46,239 nt of DNA from Candidatus Eiseniibacteriota bacterium (GTDB lineage: Bacteria; Eisenbacteria; RBG-16-71-46; JACRLI01): assembly GCA_025351485.1 (NCBI GenBank), contig JANXVU010000100.1, positions 1-46,239 of the forward strand, read 5' to 3'. Within the stretch, counting starts at the first letter, position 1. Each line of letters begins with the position of its first letter. Shown in pieces: positions 1-7,799 of the stretch. Below the pieces are notes generated by a model. That model searched no databases. It had not been told where the DNA came from and saw nothing but the letters and a program-made list of their open reading frames with translations. A program made the position numbers and the translations under genes.

Positions 1-1122
1 ACCGGCACCGCCAGCATGGGCGCCGGCTACTCCAGCTCCACCGGGCTCACCGGTTTCGCGGACCTGGGGCACAAGAACATCTTCGGGGGTGGCCAGAGCG
101 CCAATCTGCACCTGGAGCGCGGCAACCAGCTCAGCAACTACGAAGTGAGCTACAACGAGCCGTACTTCAAGGACACTCCGACCAGCGTCGGATTCGACAT
201 CTACAACACGTTCCGGAATCGCAACAGCACCAGCCTGACGTCCGTCACCACCCGATACGACCAGAGGCGCCGGGGAGGGGCCGTCACCATCGGGCGTCCG
301 CTGAGCTTCCTGGACTACAGCCGGATCTCGGTCTCCTACCGGCTGGAGGACGTGAGCCTCGAGAATTTCCTGTTCGACTCGGTGTCGGTGTGCGACATCC
401 ACGACACCCTGACCGGCGGCAAGGACACCTGCATCGCCAGCCACCGCACCAAGTCGCCCGGCCAGGAGGATCTGCAGTACCTGGCCGACCAGAAGTATCC
501 CCAGCGCACCAGCACCATTAGCACGCTGTTTTCCCGCAACAGCACCAACAATCCGTTCTATCCGACCGAGGGCTCCGCGCTGACCTACCGGCTGGGGGTC
601 ACCGGAGGTCCGCTCGGGGGCGCGGTGAGCTTCAACAAGAACGTGCTGGACTGGCGCCACTACGTGCATGCGTTCGGGCCGTTCACGTTCATGCACCGGC
701 ACCGCCTCGGGGTGCTCGCGGGCAACCACAACGGGGACCAGGTGCCCCTGTACGAGCGCTTCCGGCTGGGTGGAACCACCGAGGACTATCTGCGCGGGTA
801 CCCGGACTACTACGTGGTGCCGGACCTCGCCCGGCCCGAGACCGGCGGAAAGTGGATGACCAGCAACTCGTTCGAGCTCCAGTTCCTGGCGGTGGATCCT
901 GTTCACGGCGTGGTCTTTTTCGACGCCGGCAACTCGTGGGGCTCCTGGCACGACCTGGAGCGGAATCCGCTCAAGCTGCGCACCAGCGTCGGGGCCGGCG
1001 TGCGGCTGGAAATCCCCTTCCTGGGTCCGGTCGGGTTTGATTATGCGTACGGCTTCGACTACATCAAGAACGGCAAGCGCGGAGCCTGGGTGCCGCACAT
1101 CCTTTTCGGCGGCCAGTTCTAG
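1..1122 (+). CDS. bamA: BamA outer-membrane assembly factor, C-terminal beta-barrel (5' truncated by window edge)
   Basis: The frame is open from the first base, so only the last 373 or so residues are present. The POTRA domains lie outside the window. The visible part is a 16-stranded-barrel type sequence with alternating aromatic and polar strands. It includes a YNEPYF segment near residue 51, a typical Omp85 'NPFYPTEGSALTYRLG' strand near residue 190, and an RFRLGGTTEDYLRGY segment near residue 255 that matches the conserved VRGF/Y-containing lid loop. It ends in GGQF, a terminal Phe as in outer-membrane beta-barrel signals. BamA folds and inserts barrel proteins in the outer membrane. The immediately following skp and lpx genes are its classic neighbours in Gram-negative genomes. 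Identity is firm. The internal ATG at 16 is not a real start. Confidence 0.93.
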   Translation, partial: TGTASMGAGYSSSTGLTGFADLGHKNIFGGGQSANLHLERGNQLSNYEVSYNEPYFKDTPTSVGFDIYNTFRNRNSTSLTSVTTRYDQRRRGGAVTIGRPLSFLDYSRISVSYRLEDVSLENFLFDSVSVCDIHDTLTGGKDTCIASHRTKSPGQEDLQYLADQKYPQRTSTISTLFSRNSTNNPFYPTEGSALTYRLGVTGGPLGGAVSFNKNVLDWRHYVHAFGPFTFMHRHRLGVLAGNHNGDQVPLYERFRLGGTTEDYLRGYPDYYVVPDLARPETGGKWMTSNSFELQFLAVDPVHGVVFFDAGNSWGSWHDLERNPLKLRTSVGAGVRLEIPFLGPVGFDYAYGFDYIKNGKRGAWVPHILFGGQF

Positions 1123-1145
1123 GCCGGCTTGACCCTGGAGGAACC

Positions 1146-1721
1146 ATGAAGCGCCTCAAATCCATTCTCACCACCCTGGCCGCGGTGGCCCTCGTGGCCT
1201 GCTCCGCCCCGGCCCCTTCGAGGGCCGACGTGCTCAAGGTCGGCTACGTGGACACCGCCCGGATCTTCGACCAGTACAAGGTGGCCCAGGACGCCCAGAA
1301 AGAGTTCGACCGGCAGGTGCAAACCTGGAACCAGGACCTGGGCGACCTCAAAAATGAGATTGCGAAACTGCGCAAGGAATTGGAAGATCAGAGCCTGGTG
1401 CTGACCGACGCCAAGCGGCGCGACAAGGAATCCACGCTCAGCCGCAAGCAAAGCGATTATCAGAGCCAGGTTGACGGGGTCTGGGGGCCACGGGGCAAGG
1501 CGACACTTCGCAACGAAGAACTGGTCCGTAACGTCATCGATAAGGTCAAAAAAGTCCTGGATACCATGGCCCAGAAGGAAGGCTACACGTTTGTCCTGGA
1601 CGGCGCCTCCGGCAGGATCCTCTACGGCGCCAAGGAACACGATCTGACCCAGCGGGTCATCGAGCAACTGAACCAGGAAGCCTCGGAGAACCCCTCGGGC
1701 GGCACGCCCGGGAATCGCTGA
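1146..1721 (+). CDS. skp: Skp/OmpH-family periplasmic chaperone, possibly lipid-anchored
   Basis: The protein has 191 residues and starts at an ATG preceded by a GGAGGA ribosome site (1137-1142). The family binds unfolded outer-membrane proteins in the periplasm and hands them to BamA, encoded just upstream. An N-terminal signal sequence is followed by the family's opening strand (VGYVDTARIFDQY, about residues 33-45). A long charged coiled-coil arm spans residues 50-130, and a C-terminal strand region (YTFVLDGASGRILYG) precedes a Gly/Asn-rich tail. The signal contains L16-V17-A18-C19, a good lipobox, so the protein may be a lipoprotein rather than a soluble trimer. Cleavage by signal peptidase I after the SRA at about residue 27 is the alternative. 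Length and layout fit Skp, but the anchoring is uncertain. Confidence 0.88.
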   Translation: MKRLKSILTTLAAVALVACSAPAPSRADVLKVGYVDTARIFDQYKVAQDAQKEFDRQVQTWNQDLGDLKNEIAKLRKELEDQSLVLTDAKRRDKESTLSRKQSDYQSQVDGVWGPRGKATLRNEELVRNVIDKVKKVLDTMAQKEGYTFVLDGASGRILYGAKEHDLTQRVIEQLNQEASENPSGGTPGNR

Positions 1722-1791
1722 GCATCCTTCCGAATTGCGGGTCCCGCCCGGCCCATCTGCCGCGTCCACGACTCACCGGGGAAAGCACCGC

Positions 1792-2823
1792 ATGAGACTT
1801 GCCCAGATTGCCGAGCGAATCGGGGGACAACTGTACGGCAACCCGGACATCGAGATCACCGGTGTCGCCGGGATCCGCGAGGCGGGAAATTCCGAACTGA
1901 CTTTCCTGGCCAATCCGCGCTATGAAGCCTTCATGGACACCACCCGGGCCGCCGCCGTGGTCGTGGGCCTGAACGGACGCGAATACGACCGGCCCCACAT
2001 CCGCATGTCCAATCCCTACCTGGGCTATGTTTGCGCCCTGCGCCTGCTCCACGGGGACGGAACTCCCGCAGTGGATCCGGGCACGCACGCCCACGCCACC
2101 GTGTCGGCCAAGGCGCACCTGGGCCAGGACGTCCACGTCGGCGCCGGGTCGGTGATCGAGGACGGCTCGCGGATCGGCGACCGCACCGTGATCCTGCCCC
2201 AGGTCCACGTGGGCCGCGACGCGCAGGTCGGCCAGGATTGCCTGCTCTATCCCGGCTCGGTGGTCCGCGAGAGGTGCGTGCTCGGGAACCGGGTCATCCT
2301 GCACTGCGGGGCGGTCGTGGGCAGCGACGGATTCGGCTACGTGTGGGACGGCGAGCGGCACCAGAAGATCCCGCACCTGGGGATCGTGGTGCTGGAAGAT
2401 GACGTCGAAATCGGCGCGAACTCCGCCGTGGACCGGGGCACGACCGGCGAGACCCGCGTCGGCAAGGGCACCAAGATCGATAACCTGGTCCAGGTGGCCC
2501 ACAACGTCCGCCTCGGGGAACATTCGCTCGTGTGCGCCCAGGCAGGGATCTCGGGCTCAACCGAACTTGGCCGACGCGTGACCCTGGCCGGACAGGTGGG
2601 CCTGGCCGGCCATCTCAAGATCGGGGATGGAGCGATCGTGGGGGCCCAGTCGGGCGTGGACTGCGACGTGCCCGAAAAAGAATTCTGGTTCGGTTACCCC
2701 GCCAAGGACGCCCGCAAGGCCATGAAGGAATATGCCGCCCTGGGCCGGCTGCCTGAGCTGCTCCGAAGGGTTCGCGAGCTCGAGGCCCGCCTGGCGGAGA
2801 AGGAGAGCGGCGAGAAGCCATGA
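1792..2823 (+). CDS. lpxD: UDP-3-O-(3-hydroxyacyl)glucosamine N-acyltransferase LpxD
   Basis: LpxD adds the second, N-linked hydroxyacyl chain to UDP-3-O-acyl-glucosamine in lipid A synthesis, using hydroxyacyl-ACP in the cytosol. The 343-residue protein has the N-terminal uridine-binding domain (residues 1-100) and a left-handed beta helix of hexapeptide repeats (about 105-310). The HCGAVVGSDGFGY segment and the catalytic histidine in VQVAHNV are intact. It ends in a helical, Glu/Arg-rich tail. I chose the ATG at 1792, 7 nt after a GGGGAAAG site, over a TTG at 1735 that would add 19 non-conserved residues. The stop overlaps the lpxC start in ATGA, so the two are probably translationally coupled. 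Confidence 0.95.
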   Translation: MRLAQIAERIGGQLYGNPDIEITGVAGIREAGNSELTFLANPRYEAFMDTTRAAAVVVGLNGREYDRPHIRMSNPYLGYVCALRLLHGDGTPAVDPGTHAHATVSAKAHLGQDVHVGAGSVIEDGSRIGDRTVILPQVHVGRDAQVGQDCLLYPGSVVRERCVLGNRVILHCGAVVGSDGFGYVWDGERHQKIPHLGIVVLEDDVEIGANSAVDRGTTGETRVGKGTKIDNLVQVAHNVRLGEHSLVCAQAGISGSTELGRRVTLAGQVGLAGHLKIGDGAIVGAQSGVDCDVPEKEFWFGYPAKDARKAMKEYAALGRLPELLRRVRELEARLAEKESGEKP

Positions 2824-4136
2824 GCGCAGTCCAGCGGACCCTCAAGAAGGAAGTGACCTACACCGGGATCGGCCTGCACACCGGCGCCGAGGGGCGCGTG
2901 CGTCTGGTGCCTGCCCCGGCCGGGAGCGGCATCCGGTTCGTCCGGGTGGACAAGCCCGGTCATCCCTCGGTGAAACTGGCCCCGGAGAACGCGCACTACG
3001 ACTCCGCGCGCGGCCGGCGAACCATCCTGGGGCAGGACGGCGTGGAATTTCACACCGTCGAGCACCTGCTCGCGGCGCTCGCAGGCCTGGGCGTGGACAA
3101 CCTCACCGTGGAAGTGGATTCGGCGGAGCTGCCCGAGCCCAAGGACGGCAGCGCCGCGCCACTGGTCGAGTTGTGCCTCGAGGCGGGCCTCGAAGACCAG
3201 GTCGGGCCGCGTAATTTTCTGGTGGTGGACAGCCCCGTCAGCTACACCGTCGGCGACATCCAACTCCTGGCGGTGCCCTATGACGGCCTGAAGATCTCCT
3301 TCACCATCCTGTATGATGACGAGTTCGTGCGCACCCAGCACGCCTCCTTCGACATCGATTCCGAGGTCTTCATCCGGGAGATTGCGCCGGCCCGCACCTT
3401 CGTGCTGGAGCGCGACCTGGAGGCGCTGCGCGCGCGGGGCCTCATCCAGGGCGGGCGGCCCGAGAGCGGGGTGGTGGTGCTGCGGACCGGCATCGCCAAC
3501 GCCGAGCCGCTGCGCTTTCCCGACGAGTTCGTGCGGCACAAGATCCTGGACCTGCTGGGGGACCTGTATCTGCTGGGCCGCCCGGTCCGCGGGCATTTCA
3601 TCGCCGTGCGTTCCGGGCATGAGTCCAACGTGCAGTTCGTGCGGCGCATCGCGGCGGCCCACGCGTCGCGCAACGGCCGGCCGGCGCTTCCCGCCCAGCC
3701 GGCCGCCTTCGATATCCAGCAGATCATGGAGATCATGCCCCACCGATACCCCATCCTGCTGGTGGACCGGATCCTGGAACTGGAGCCGGGCAAGCGCGTG
3801 GTGGGCATCAAGAACGTCACCATCAATGAGCCCTGCTTCCAGGGCCACTTCCCGGGCAGGCCGGTCATGCCGGGGGTGCTGATCGTGGAGGCCATGGCCC
3901 AGTGCGGCGGCTTCCTGCTGCTCAACACGATGGCCGACCCGCGCAACAACCTGGTGTATTTCCTGGCCATCGAGAACGCCCGTTTCCGGCGCATGGTCAT
4001 ACCCGGGGACACCTTGCGGCTCGAGGTGGAAATGCTCAAACTGAAGTCCCGGATGTGCAAGGTCCGGGCAAAGGCGTTCGTGGGAGCCGAGCTCGCCGCC
4101 GAGGCCGAGCTGCTCACCGGGATCATCGAGAGATAG
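2820..4136 (+). CDS. lpxC/fabZ: Bifunctional UDP-3-O-acyl-GlcNAc deacetylase / 3-hydroxyacyl-ACP dehydratase (LpxC-FabZ fusion)
   Basis: One 438-residue chain joins two enzymes. Residues 1 to about 285 are LpxC, the zinc deacetylase that commits UDP-acyl-GlcNAc to lipid A. Zinc ligands are visible as H82 (in HTVEH), H240 and D244 (in RHKILDLLGD), with the catalytic-site histidine H267 (in SGHESN). After an Ala/Pro linker, residues 300-438 are FabZ, the hotdog dehydratase of fatty-acid elongation, with catalytic H308 (MPHRYP) and E357 (in GVLIVEAMAQ). Such fusions are known in Bacteroidetes, Chlorobi and relatives. Joining them places two users of 3-hydroxyacyl-ACP chemistry under one translation unit. 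All catalytic residues are present in both halves, so both activities are expected. Confidence 0.95.
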   Translation: MSAVQRTLKKEVTYTGIGLHTGAEGRVRLVPAPAGSGIRFVRVDKPGHPSVKLAPENAHYDSARGRRTILGQDGVEFHTVEHLLAALAGLGVDNLTVEVDSAELPEPKDGSAAPLVELCLEAGLEDQVGPRNFLVVDSPVSYTVGDIQLLAVPYDGLKISFTILYDDEFVRTQHASFDIDSEVFIREIAPARTFVLERDLEALRARGLIQGGRPESGVVVLRTGIANAEPLRFPDEFVRHKILDLLGDLYLLGRPVRGHFIAVRSGHESNVQFVRRIAAAHASRNGRPALPAQPAAFDIQQIMEIMPHRYPILLVDRILELEPGKRVVGIKNVTINEPCFQGHFPGRPVMPGVLIVEAMAQCGGFLLLNTMADPRNNLVYFLAIENARFRRMVIPGDTLRLEVEMLKLKSRMCKVRAKAFVGAELAAEAELLTGIIER

Positions 4137-4146
4137 GCGGAAGACC

Positions 4147-4956
4147 ATGGACCTTGAACGAAAGGCCGCACGGGCCGAGCCCGGCCGGCGCATTCACCCC
4201 ACCGCGATCGTCGACCCGCAGGCGGAAGTGGGCGACCAGGTCGAGATCGGGCCCTACGCAGTGATCGGTCCAGACGTCCGGCTGGGAGCGCGCACCCGGG
4301 TGGGACCGCACGTGGTGGTCCTCGGGCATACGCGCATCGGCGAGGACTGCGTCCTGCACGCGCACAGCGTGCTGGGCGATGTTCCACAAGATCTCAAGTA
4401 CACGCGCTGTGTCTCCTACGTGGAGATCGGGGCCCGCAACCATTTCCGCGAGTTCAGCACCGTGCACCCGGCAACCCACGAGGGCGCCAGCACCCGCATC
4501 GGCTCCGACAACCTGTTCATGGCCTACACCCACGTGGCCCACGACTGCACCGTGGGGAGCCACGTGATCATGGCCAACTGCGCCCAGATCGGCGGCCACG
4601 TGACCGTCGAGGACTGGGCCATCCTTGGCGGGATGGCGGCCGTGCACCAGTTCACCCGGATCGGTCGGCACTCCATCATCGGGTTCGGGGGCCGGGTGTC
4701 GAAGGACGTCGCCCCGTTCGTGAAGTGCGGGCGCGAACCGCTCCGCGCGGTGGGCCTCAACAGCGTCGGCCTCGCCCGGCGCGGGTTCTCCGAGGAGACG
4801 CGCCTGGAGCTGAAGCGCGCCTACCGCATCCTCTTCAGGGCCGGGCTGCCGCTCAGCGAGGCGCTGGAGCGCGTACGCGCCGAGCTGCGAGCCTTGCCCG
4901 AACTGGCCCAGCTCTGTTCCTTCATCGAAGGCTCCGAGCGCGGCCTGACGCTCTAG
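4147..4956 (+). CDS. lpxA: UDP-N-acetylglucosamine acyltransferase LpxA
   Basis: LpxA performs the first acylation of lipid A synthesis, moving a 3-hydroxyacyl chain from ACP to the 3-position of UDP-GlcNAc. The 269-residue protein is a left-handed beta helix (IHPTAIVDPQAEVGDQVEIGP onwards is hexapeptide repeats). The catalytic histidine sits in the YTHVAHDCTVG segment near residue 125, and the C-terminal helical domain begins at GLARRGF. The length matches the family. The gene starts 10 nt after lpxC-fabZ with a short GGCGGA site. The neighbouring dehydrogenase bears on whether the acceptor is plain UDP-GlcNAc or a 3-amino analogue. The sequence alone does not settle ester versus amide specificity. 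Confidence 0.95.
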   Translation: MDLERKAARAEPGRRIHPTAIVDPQAEVGDQVEIGPYAVIGPDVRLGARTRVGPHVVVLGHTRIGEDCVLHAHSVLGDVPQDLKYTRCVSYVEIGARNHFREFSTVHPATHEGASTRIGSDNLFMAYTHVAHDCTVGSHVIMANCAQIGGHVTVEDWAILGGMAAVHQFTRIGRHSIIGFGGRVSKDVAPFVKCGREPLRAVGLNSVGLARRGFSEETRLELKRAYRILFRAGLPLSEALERVRAELRALPELAQLCSFIEGSERGLTL

Positions 4957-5026
4957 CCTTGGCGAGGCCGCTCCTTCCGGGCACGCCCCGGCATCCGGCC
5001 CGACCTTCGCCTCTTCCGGTCCGCCC

Positions 5027-5998
5027 ATGAACCTCCGCGCCGCCGTCATCGGGCTGGGCCACCTCGGCCGTCATCACGCCCGCATCCTGGACGAAATTCC
5101 CGGCATCGACCTGGTGGCGATCTGTGACACCGATCCAGCCAAGTTCGAGCAGGCCGAGTGTCCCCGCGGGCCGCTGCGCACCCCGGACGCCGGCGAGGCC
5201 ATGGCCTCCGCCGATCTCGTGGTGGTGGCGGTGCCCACGCTTCTCCACGCCGAGGTGGCGCTCCCGGCCCTGCGCACGGGGCGGGATGTGCTGGTGGAAA
5301 AGCCGCTCGCCTCCGACATGGACTCCGGCCTTGCGATGGTGGAAGGGGCCCGCGAATCCGCCGTTTCTCTCCTGTGCGGGCACGTGGAGCGTTTTAACGG
5401 CGCGTTCCGCTCCCTCGCGCTGCCGCTCGCCGGTCCCCGGTTCGTGGAGGGGCACCGGCTGGCTCCCTTTACCGCGCGCAGCCTGGACGTGGACGTGGTG
5501 CTGGACCTGATGGTGCACGACCTCGACCTCTTGCTCCACCTGGTGGGCCGTCCGGTGGTGGGCGTGGAAGCGGTCGGAATCCCGGTGATTTCCTCCAGGG
5601 TGGACATCGCCAACGCGCGGATCACCTTCGAGGGGGGATGCGTCGCCAACCTGACCTCGAGCCGCGTATCCGAATCCGCCACGCGCAAGTTGCGGGTGTT
5701 CGACCGCGACGCCTACTACAGCCTGGATTTCAAGGAGGGCTCCGCGGGGGTGACCCGCCTGGTGGGCCTGCCGGGGGGGCCGGCGCGCCCGGTCCGCGAA
5801 GTGCTCAAGGAAGCGGGCGAGCCGCTGCGACTGGAACTCGAAGACTTCGTGGCCTGCGCCCGCGCCCGGCGGGAGGGCAGGCCCGCCGCAAGCCGGGGTG
5901 CGAGCGGGGAAGAGGCCCTCGCGGCTCTCGGGCTGGCGCTGGAAGTGCGCTCGGCCATCGGAAGGCACTTCGCCCGCTTCGGGGGCGCGGGGACTTGA
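5027..5998 (+). CDS. Gfo/Idh/MocA-family NAD(P)-dependent dehydrogenase in lipid A operon (GnnA-like by position)
   Basis: The 323-residue protein opens with a Rossmann nucleotide-binding motif (AVIGLGHLGRHHA, residues 6-18). It carries the family's EKPLA motif (catalytic Lys) near residue 92 and a DLMVHDLDLLLHLVG segment with the conserved active-site histidine near residue 163. It belongs to the Gfo/Idh/MocA oxidoreductases. In Acidithiobacillus and Leptospira a relative, GnnA, oxidises the 3-OH of UDP-GlcNAc and sits between lpxA and lpxB beside the transaminase GnnB. Here the gene has exactly that position, but no transaminase is seen in the window. It starts at ATG 5027 after a 70-nt gap without a clear ribosome site and overlaps lpxB by 4 nt. 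Family membership is certain. The GnnA role is inference, and another sugar dehydrogenase activity is possible. Confidence 0.85.
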   Translation: MNLRAAVIGLGHLGRHHARILDEIPGIDLVAICDTDPAKFEQAECPRGPLRTPDAGEAMASADLVVVAVPTLLHAEVALPALRTGRDVLVEKPLASDMDSGLAMVEGARESAVSLLCGHVERFNGAFRSLALPLAGPRFVEGHRLAPFTARSLDVDVVLDLMVHDLDLLLHLVGRPVVGVEAVGIPVISSRVDIANARITFEGGCVANLTSSRVSESATRKLRVFDRDAYYSLDFKEGSAGVTRLVGLPGGPARPVREVLKEAGEPLRLELEDFVACARARREGRPAASRGASGEEALAALGLALEVRSAIGRHFARFGGAGT

Positions 5999-7134
5999 GC
6001 GGGCCCCAGCTCCTGATTTCCGCCGGTGAGCCTTCCGGGGACCGTCACGCCGCACGCTTTCTGGAAGCCTTTCGCAGGGCCCATCCCGGAGTAAAGGCCT
6101 TCGGGCTCGGAGGCCCGGAGCTGAGAGACCAGGGGCTGGAGTGCCTGGCGCGCATGGAAGACCTCGCGGTGGTGGGGCTGGTCGAGGTGATCGGAAAGCT
6201 GCCCGCGGCCATGGGTGCCCTGGGGCGACTGGTCCTGGAGGCGCGCCGGCGGCGACCCGACCTGGTGGTGCCGGTGGACTTCCCGGATTTTAATCTTCGC
6301 CTGGCTTCGCGCGCGCACCGGCTGGGGCTCAAGGTGCTTTACTATGTGAGCCCGCAGGTGTGGGCCTGGCGGGAGGGCCGCGTGGAAGGCATCCGACGGG
6401 ACGTCGACCGAATGGGCGTGGTCTTTCCGTTCGAAGCCGAGTTCTACCGCGAGCGGGGGTTCAAGGCCGACTTCGTGGGTCATCCGCTGCTGGAGGAGAT
6501 GCACCCGCCCACGGCCGGCCGGGCCGAGGTGCGCACGCGCCTGGGTCTCGCCGGGGGCGGACCGCTGGTCGCGCTCTTTCCCGGCAGCCGCGCCGGCGAG
6601 GTGCGCCGGCATTGGCCGCTGCTCCTGGATGCCGCGCGCGCGCTGGCAAAGGAACGAGCCGACGTGCGGTTCGCGGCGGCGTTCGCGCCGGGGCTCCCGG
6701 CCGGGTGCCTCCCGGTGCCCACGGACTTGCGCCTCGCGGTGCTGGCGGGCGCCGAACATGATCTTTTCCACTGCGCCGATGCGGCCGCGGTGGCGGCGGG
6801 GACGGCCACGCTGGAGGCGCTTCTCGCGGGCTGCCCCACGGTGGCCTTCTACAAGACTTCGGGCCTGACCTACGCGCTGCTTCGCCGGGCGGCCCGGGTC
6901 ACGCGGGTGAGCCTGGCGAACCTCGCCTCGGGGGAGGATCTGGTGCGTGAACTGCTCCAGGGAGCGGCCACTCCCGCCGCGCTCGCGGGGGAACTGCGCA
7001 GGCTCCTGGACGATGCGGGGGCGCGCGAGGCAATGGGCGCGGCCGCGGTCCGGCTCCGCGCGCGACTCGGCGGCCTGCGGGCTTCGCAAGAGATGACTCG
7101 CATCGCGGGAGAGCTTCTTTGGACGAACAGCTAG
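5995..7134 (+). CDS. lpxB: Lipid-A-disaccharide synthase LpxB
   Basis: LpxB (family GT19) condenses UDP-2,3-diacylglucosamine with lipid X to give the lipid A disaccharide at the inner face of the inner membrane. The chain begins MSGPQLLISAGEPSGDRHAA, matching the family's N-terminal glycine-rich loop. It also contains YYVSPQVWAWREGR and LFPGSRAGEV, typical LpxB landmarks. The start is TTG 5995, whose TTGA overlaps the TGA stop of the preceding dehydrogenase, with a GGGGA site just upstream. No ATG is available near the conserved N-terminus, so longer versions reading into the upstream gene are not credible. The product is 379 residues, normal for LpxB. It overlaps the next gene by 16 nt. Confidence 0.93.
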   Translation: MSGPQLLISAGEPSGDRHAARFLEAFRRAHPGVKAFGLGGPELRDQGLECLARMEDLAVVGLVEVIGKLPAAMGALGRLVLEARRRRPDLVVPVDFPDFNLRLASRAHRLGLKVLYYVSPQVWAWREGRVEGIRRDVDRMGVVFPFEAEFYRERGFKADFVGHPLLEEMHPPTAGRAEVRTRLGLAGGGPLVALFPGSRAGEVRRHWPLLLDAARALAKERADVRFAAAFAPGLPAGCLPVPTDLRLAVLAGAEHDLFHCADAAAVAAGTATLEALLAGCPTVAFYKTSGLTYALLRRAARVTRVSLANLASGEDLVRELLQGAATPAALAGELRRLLDDAGAREAMGAAAVRLRARLGGLRASQEMTRIAGELLWTNS

Positions 7135-7799
7135 TCGAATCCTGGATGACCCCGATCGGGCCCGAGGTTCCCTACCTCGGGCGGGCGTTCGCGGGGGCCC
7201 TGTCGCTCCTGGGCCGAACCTGGAGATTTCATACGGTGGGCGCGGAGCACGAGGCGGCCGCGCGGCGCGTGTGCGGGCGGATCATCTACGCGCTGTGGCA
7301 CGGCCGACTGCTGACGCTGGCCTTCGCCTACCGCGGCCGCGGCGTGCGCACGCTGGTGAGCCGCCATCGTGACGGTGAAATCCTGGCGCATGCGCTGGAG
7401 AGCCTCGGATACGAGGTGCGGCGCGGGTCTTCCCGCCGGCGCGGGACTGCGGCGTTCCTCGGATTGCTCGAGGAGGCCCGTCGTGGAGACGTGGCCATCA
7501 CGCCCGACGGCCCGCGTGGCCCCGCGGGGGCCCTGGCCCCGGGGGTGCTGCACCTGGCCCAGCGCAGCGGCCTTCCGATTCTGCCGGTCAGTTGCACCGC
7601 GTCGTCGAGTTGGCGGATCGGCACCTGGGACCGGATCCTGCTCCCGCGTCCGTTCGCCCGTGTCACCATCCAGGTGGGCCGGCCCGTGCTGGTTCCCCGG
7701 GACGCGGGCCCGGACCAGCTGCGGAAGAGCGGCGTGGAGCTTTGTGACTCGCTGGAAAGCCTCTCCCGTGGAGGCCTCCCCGGAGAGGGACCCGCGTGA
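7119..7799 (+). CDS. DUF374-family lysophospholipid/Kdo-lipid acyltransferase-like protein
   Basis: The 226-residue protein matches the DUF374 branch of the lysophospholipid acyltransferase superfamily. Its motifs in order are IYALWHGRLL (about residues 53-62), VSRHRDGEILAHALESLGY, RGSSRRRGTAAF and the ITPDGPRGPAG block. Members occur in lipid A operons beside kdtA and are presumed to transfer an acyl chain to lipid A or a phospholipid at the inner membrane. The specific substrate is not established. The TTG at 7119 has a GGGAGAG site 5-6 nt upstream and is preferred over ATG 7146, which has none. The gene overlaps lpxB by 16 nt and kdtA by 4 nt (GTGA). It may stand in for a late acyltransferase such as LpxL, which is not seen in the window. 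Confidence 0.85.
   Translation: MDEQLVESWMTPIGPEVPYLGRAFAGALSLLGRTWRFHTVGAEHEAAARRVCGRIIYALWHGRLLTLAFAYRGRGVRTLVSRHRDGEILAHALESLGYEVRRGSSRRRGTAAFLGLLEEARRGDVAITPDGPRGPAGALAPGVLHLAQRSGLPILPVSCTASSSWRIGTWDRILLPRPFARVTIQVGRPVLVPRDAGPDQLRKSGVELCDSLESLSRGGLPGEGPA

Noticed and set aside
2694-4193. A 499-codon open frame on the minus strand across lpxC-fabZ
   Set aside because: It lies exactly opposite a well-supported gene, its translation is His/Gln/Asp-rich without motifs, and it reflects the third-position GC bias. Many similar antisense frames were dropped for the same reason.
5638-5994. An N-terminal extension of LpxB reading back through the dehydrogenase gene
   Set aside because: No conserved sequence; the LpxB family starts at the LLISAGEPSGD segment, reached from TTG 5995.
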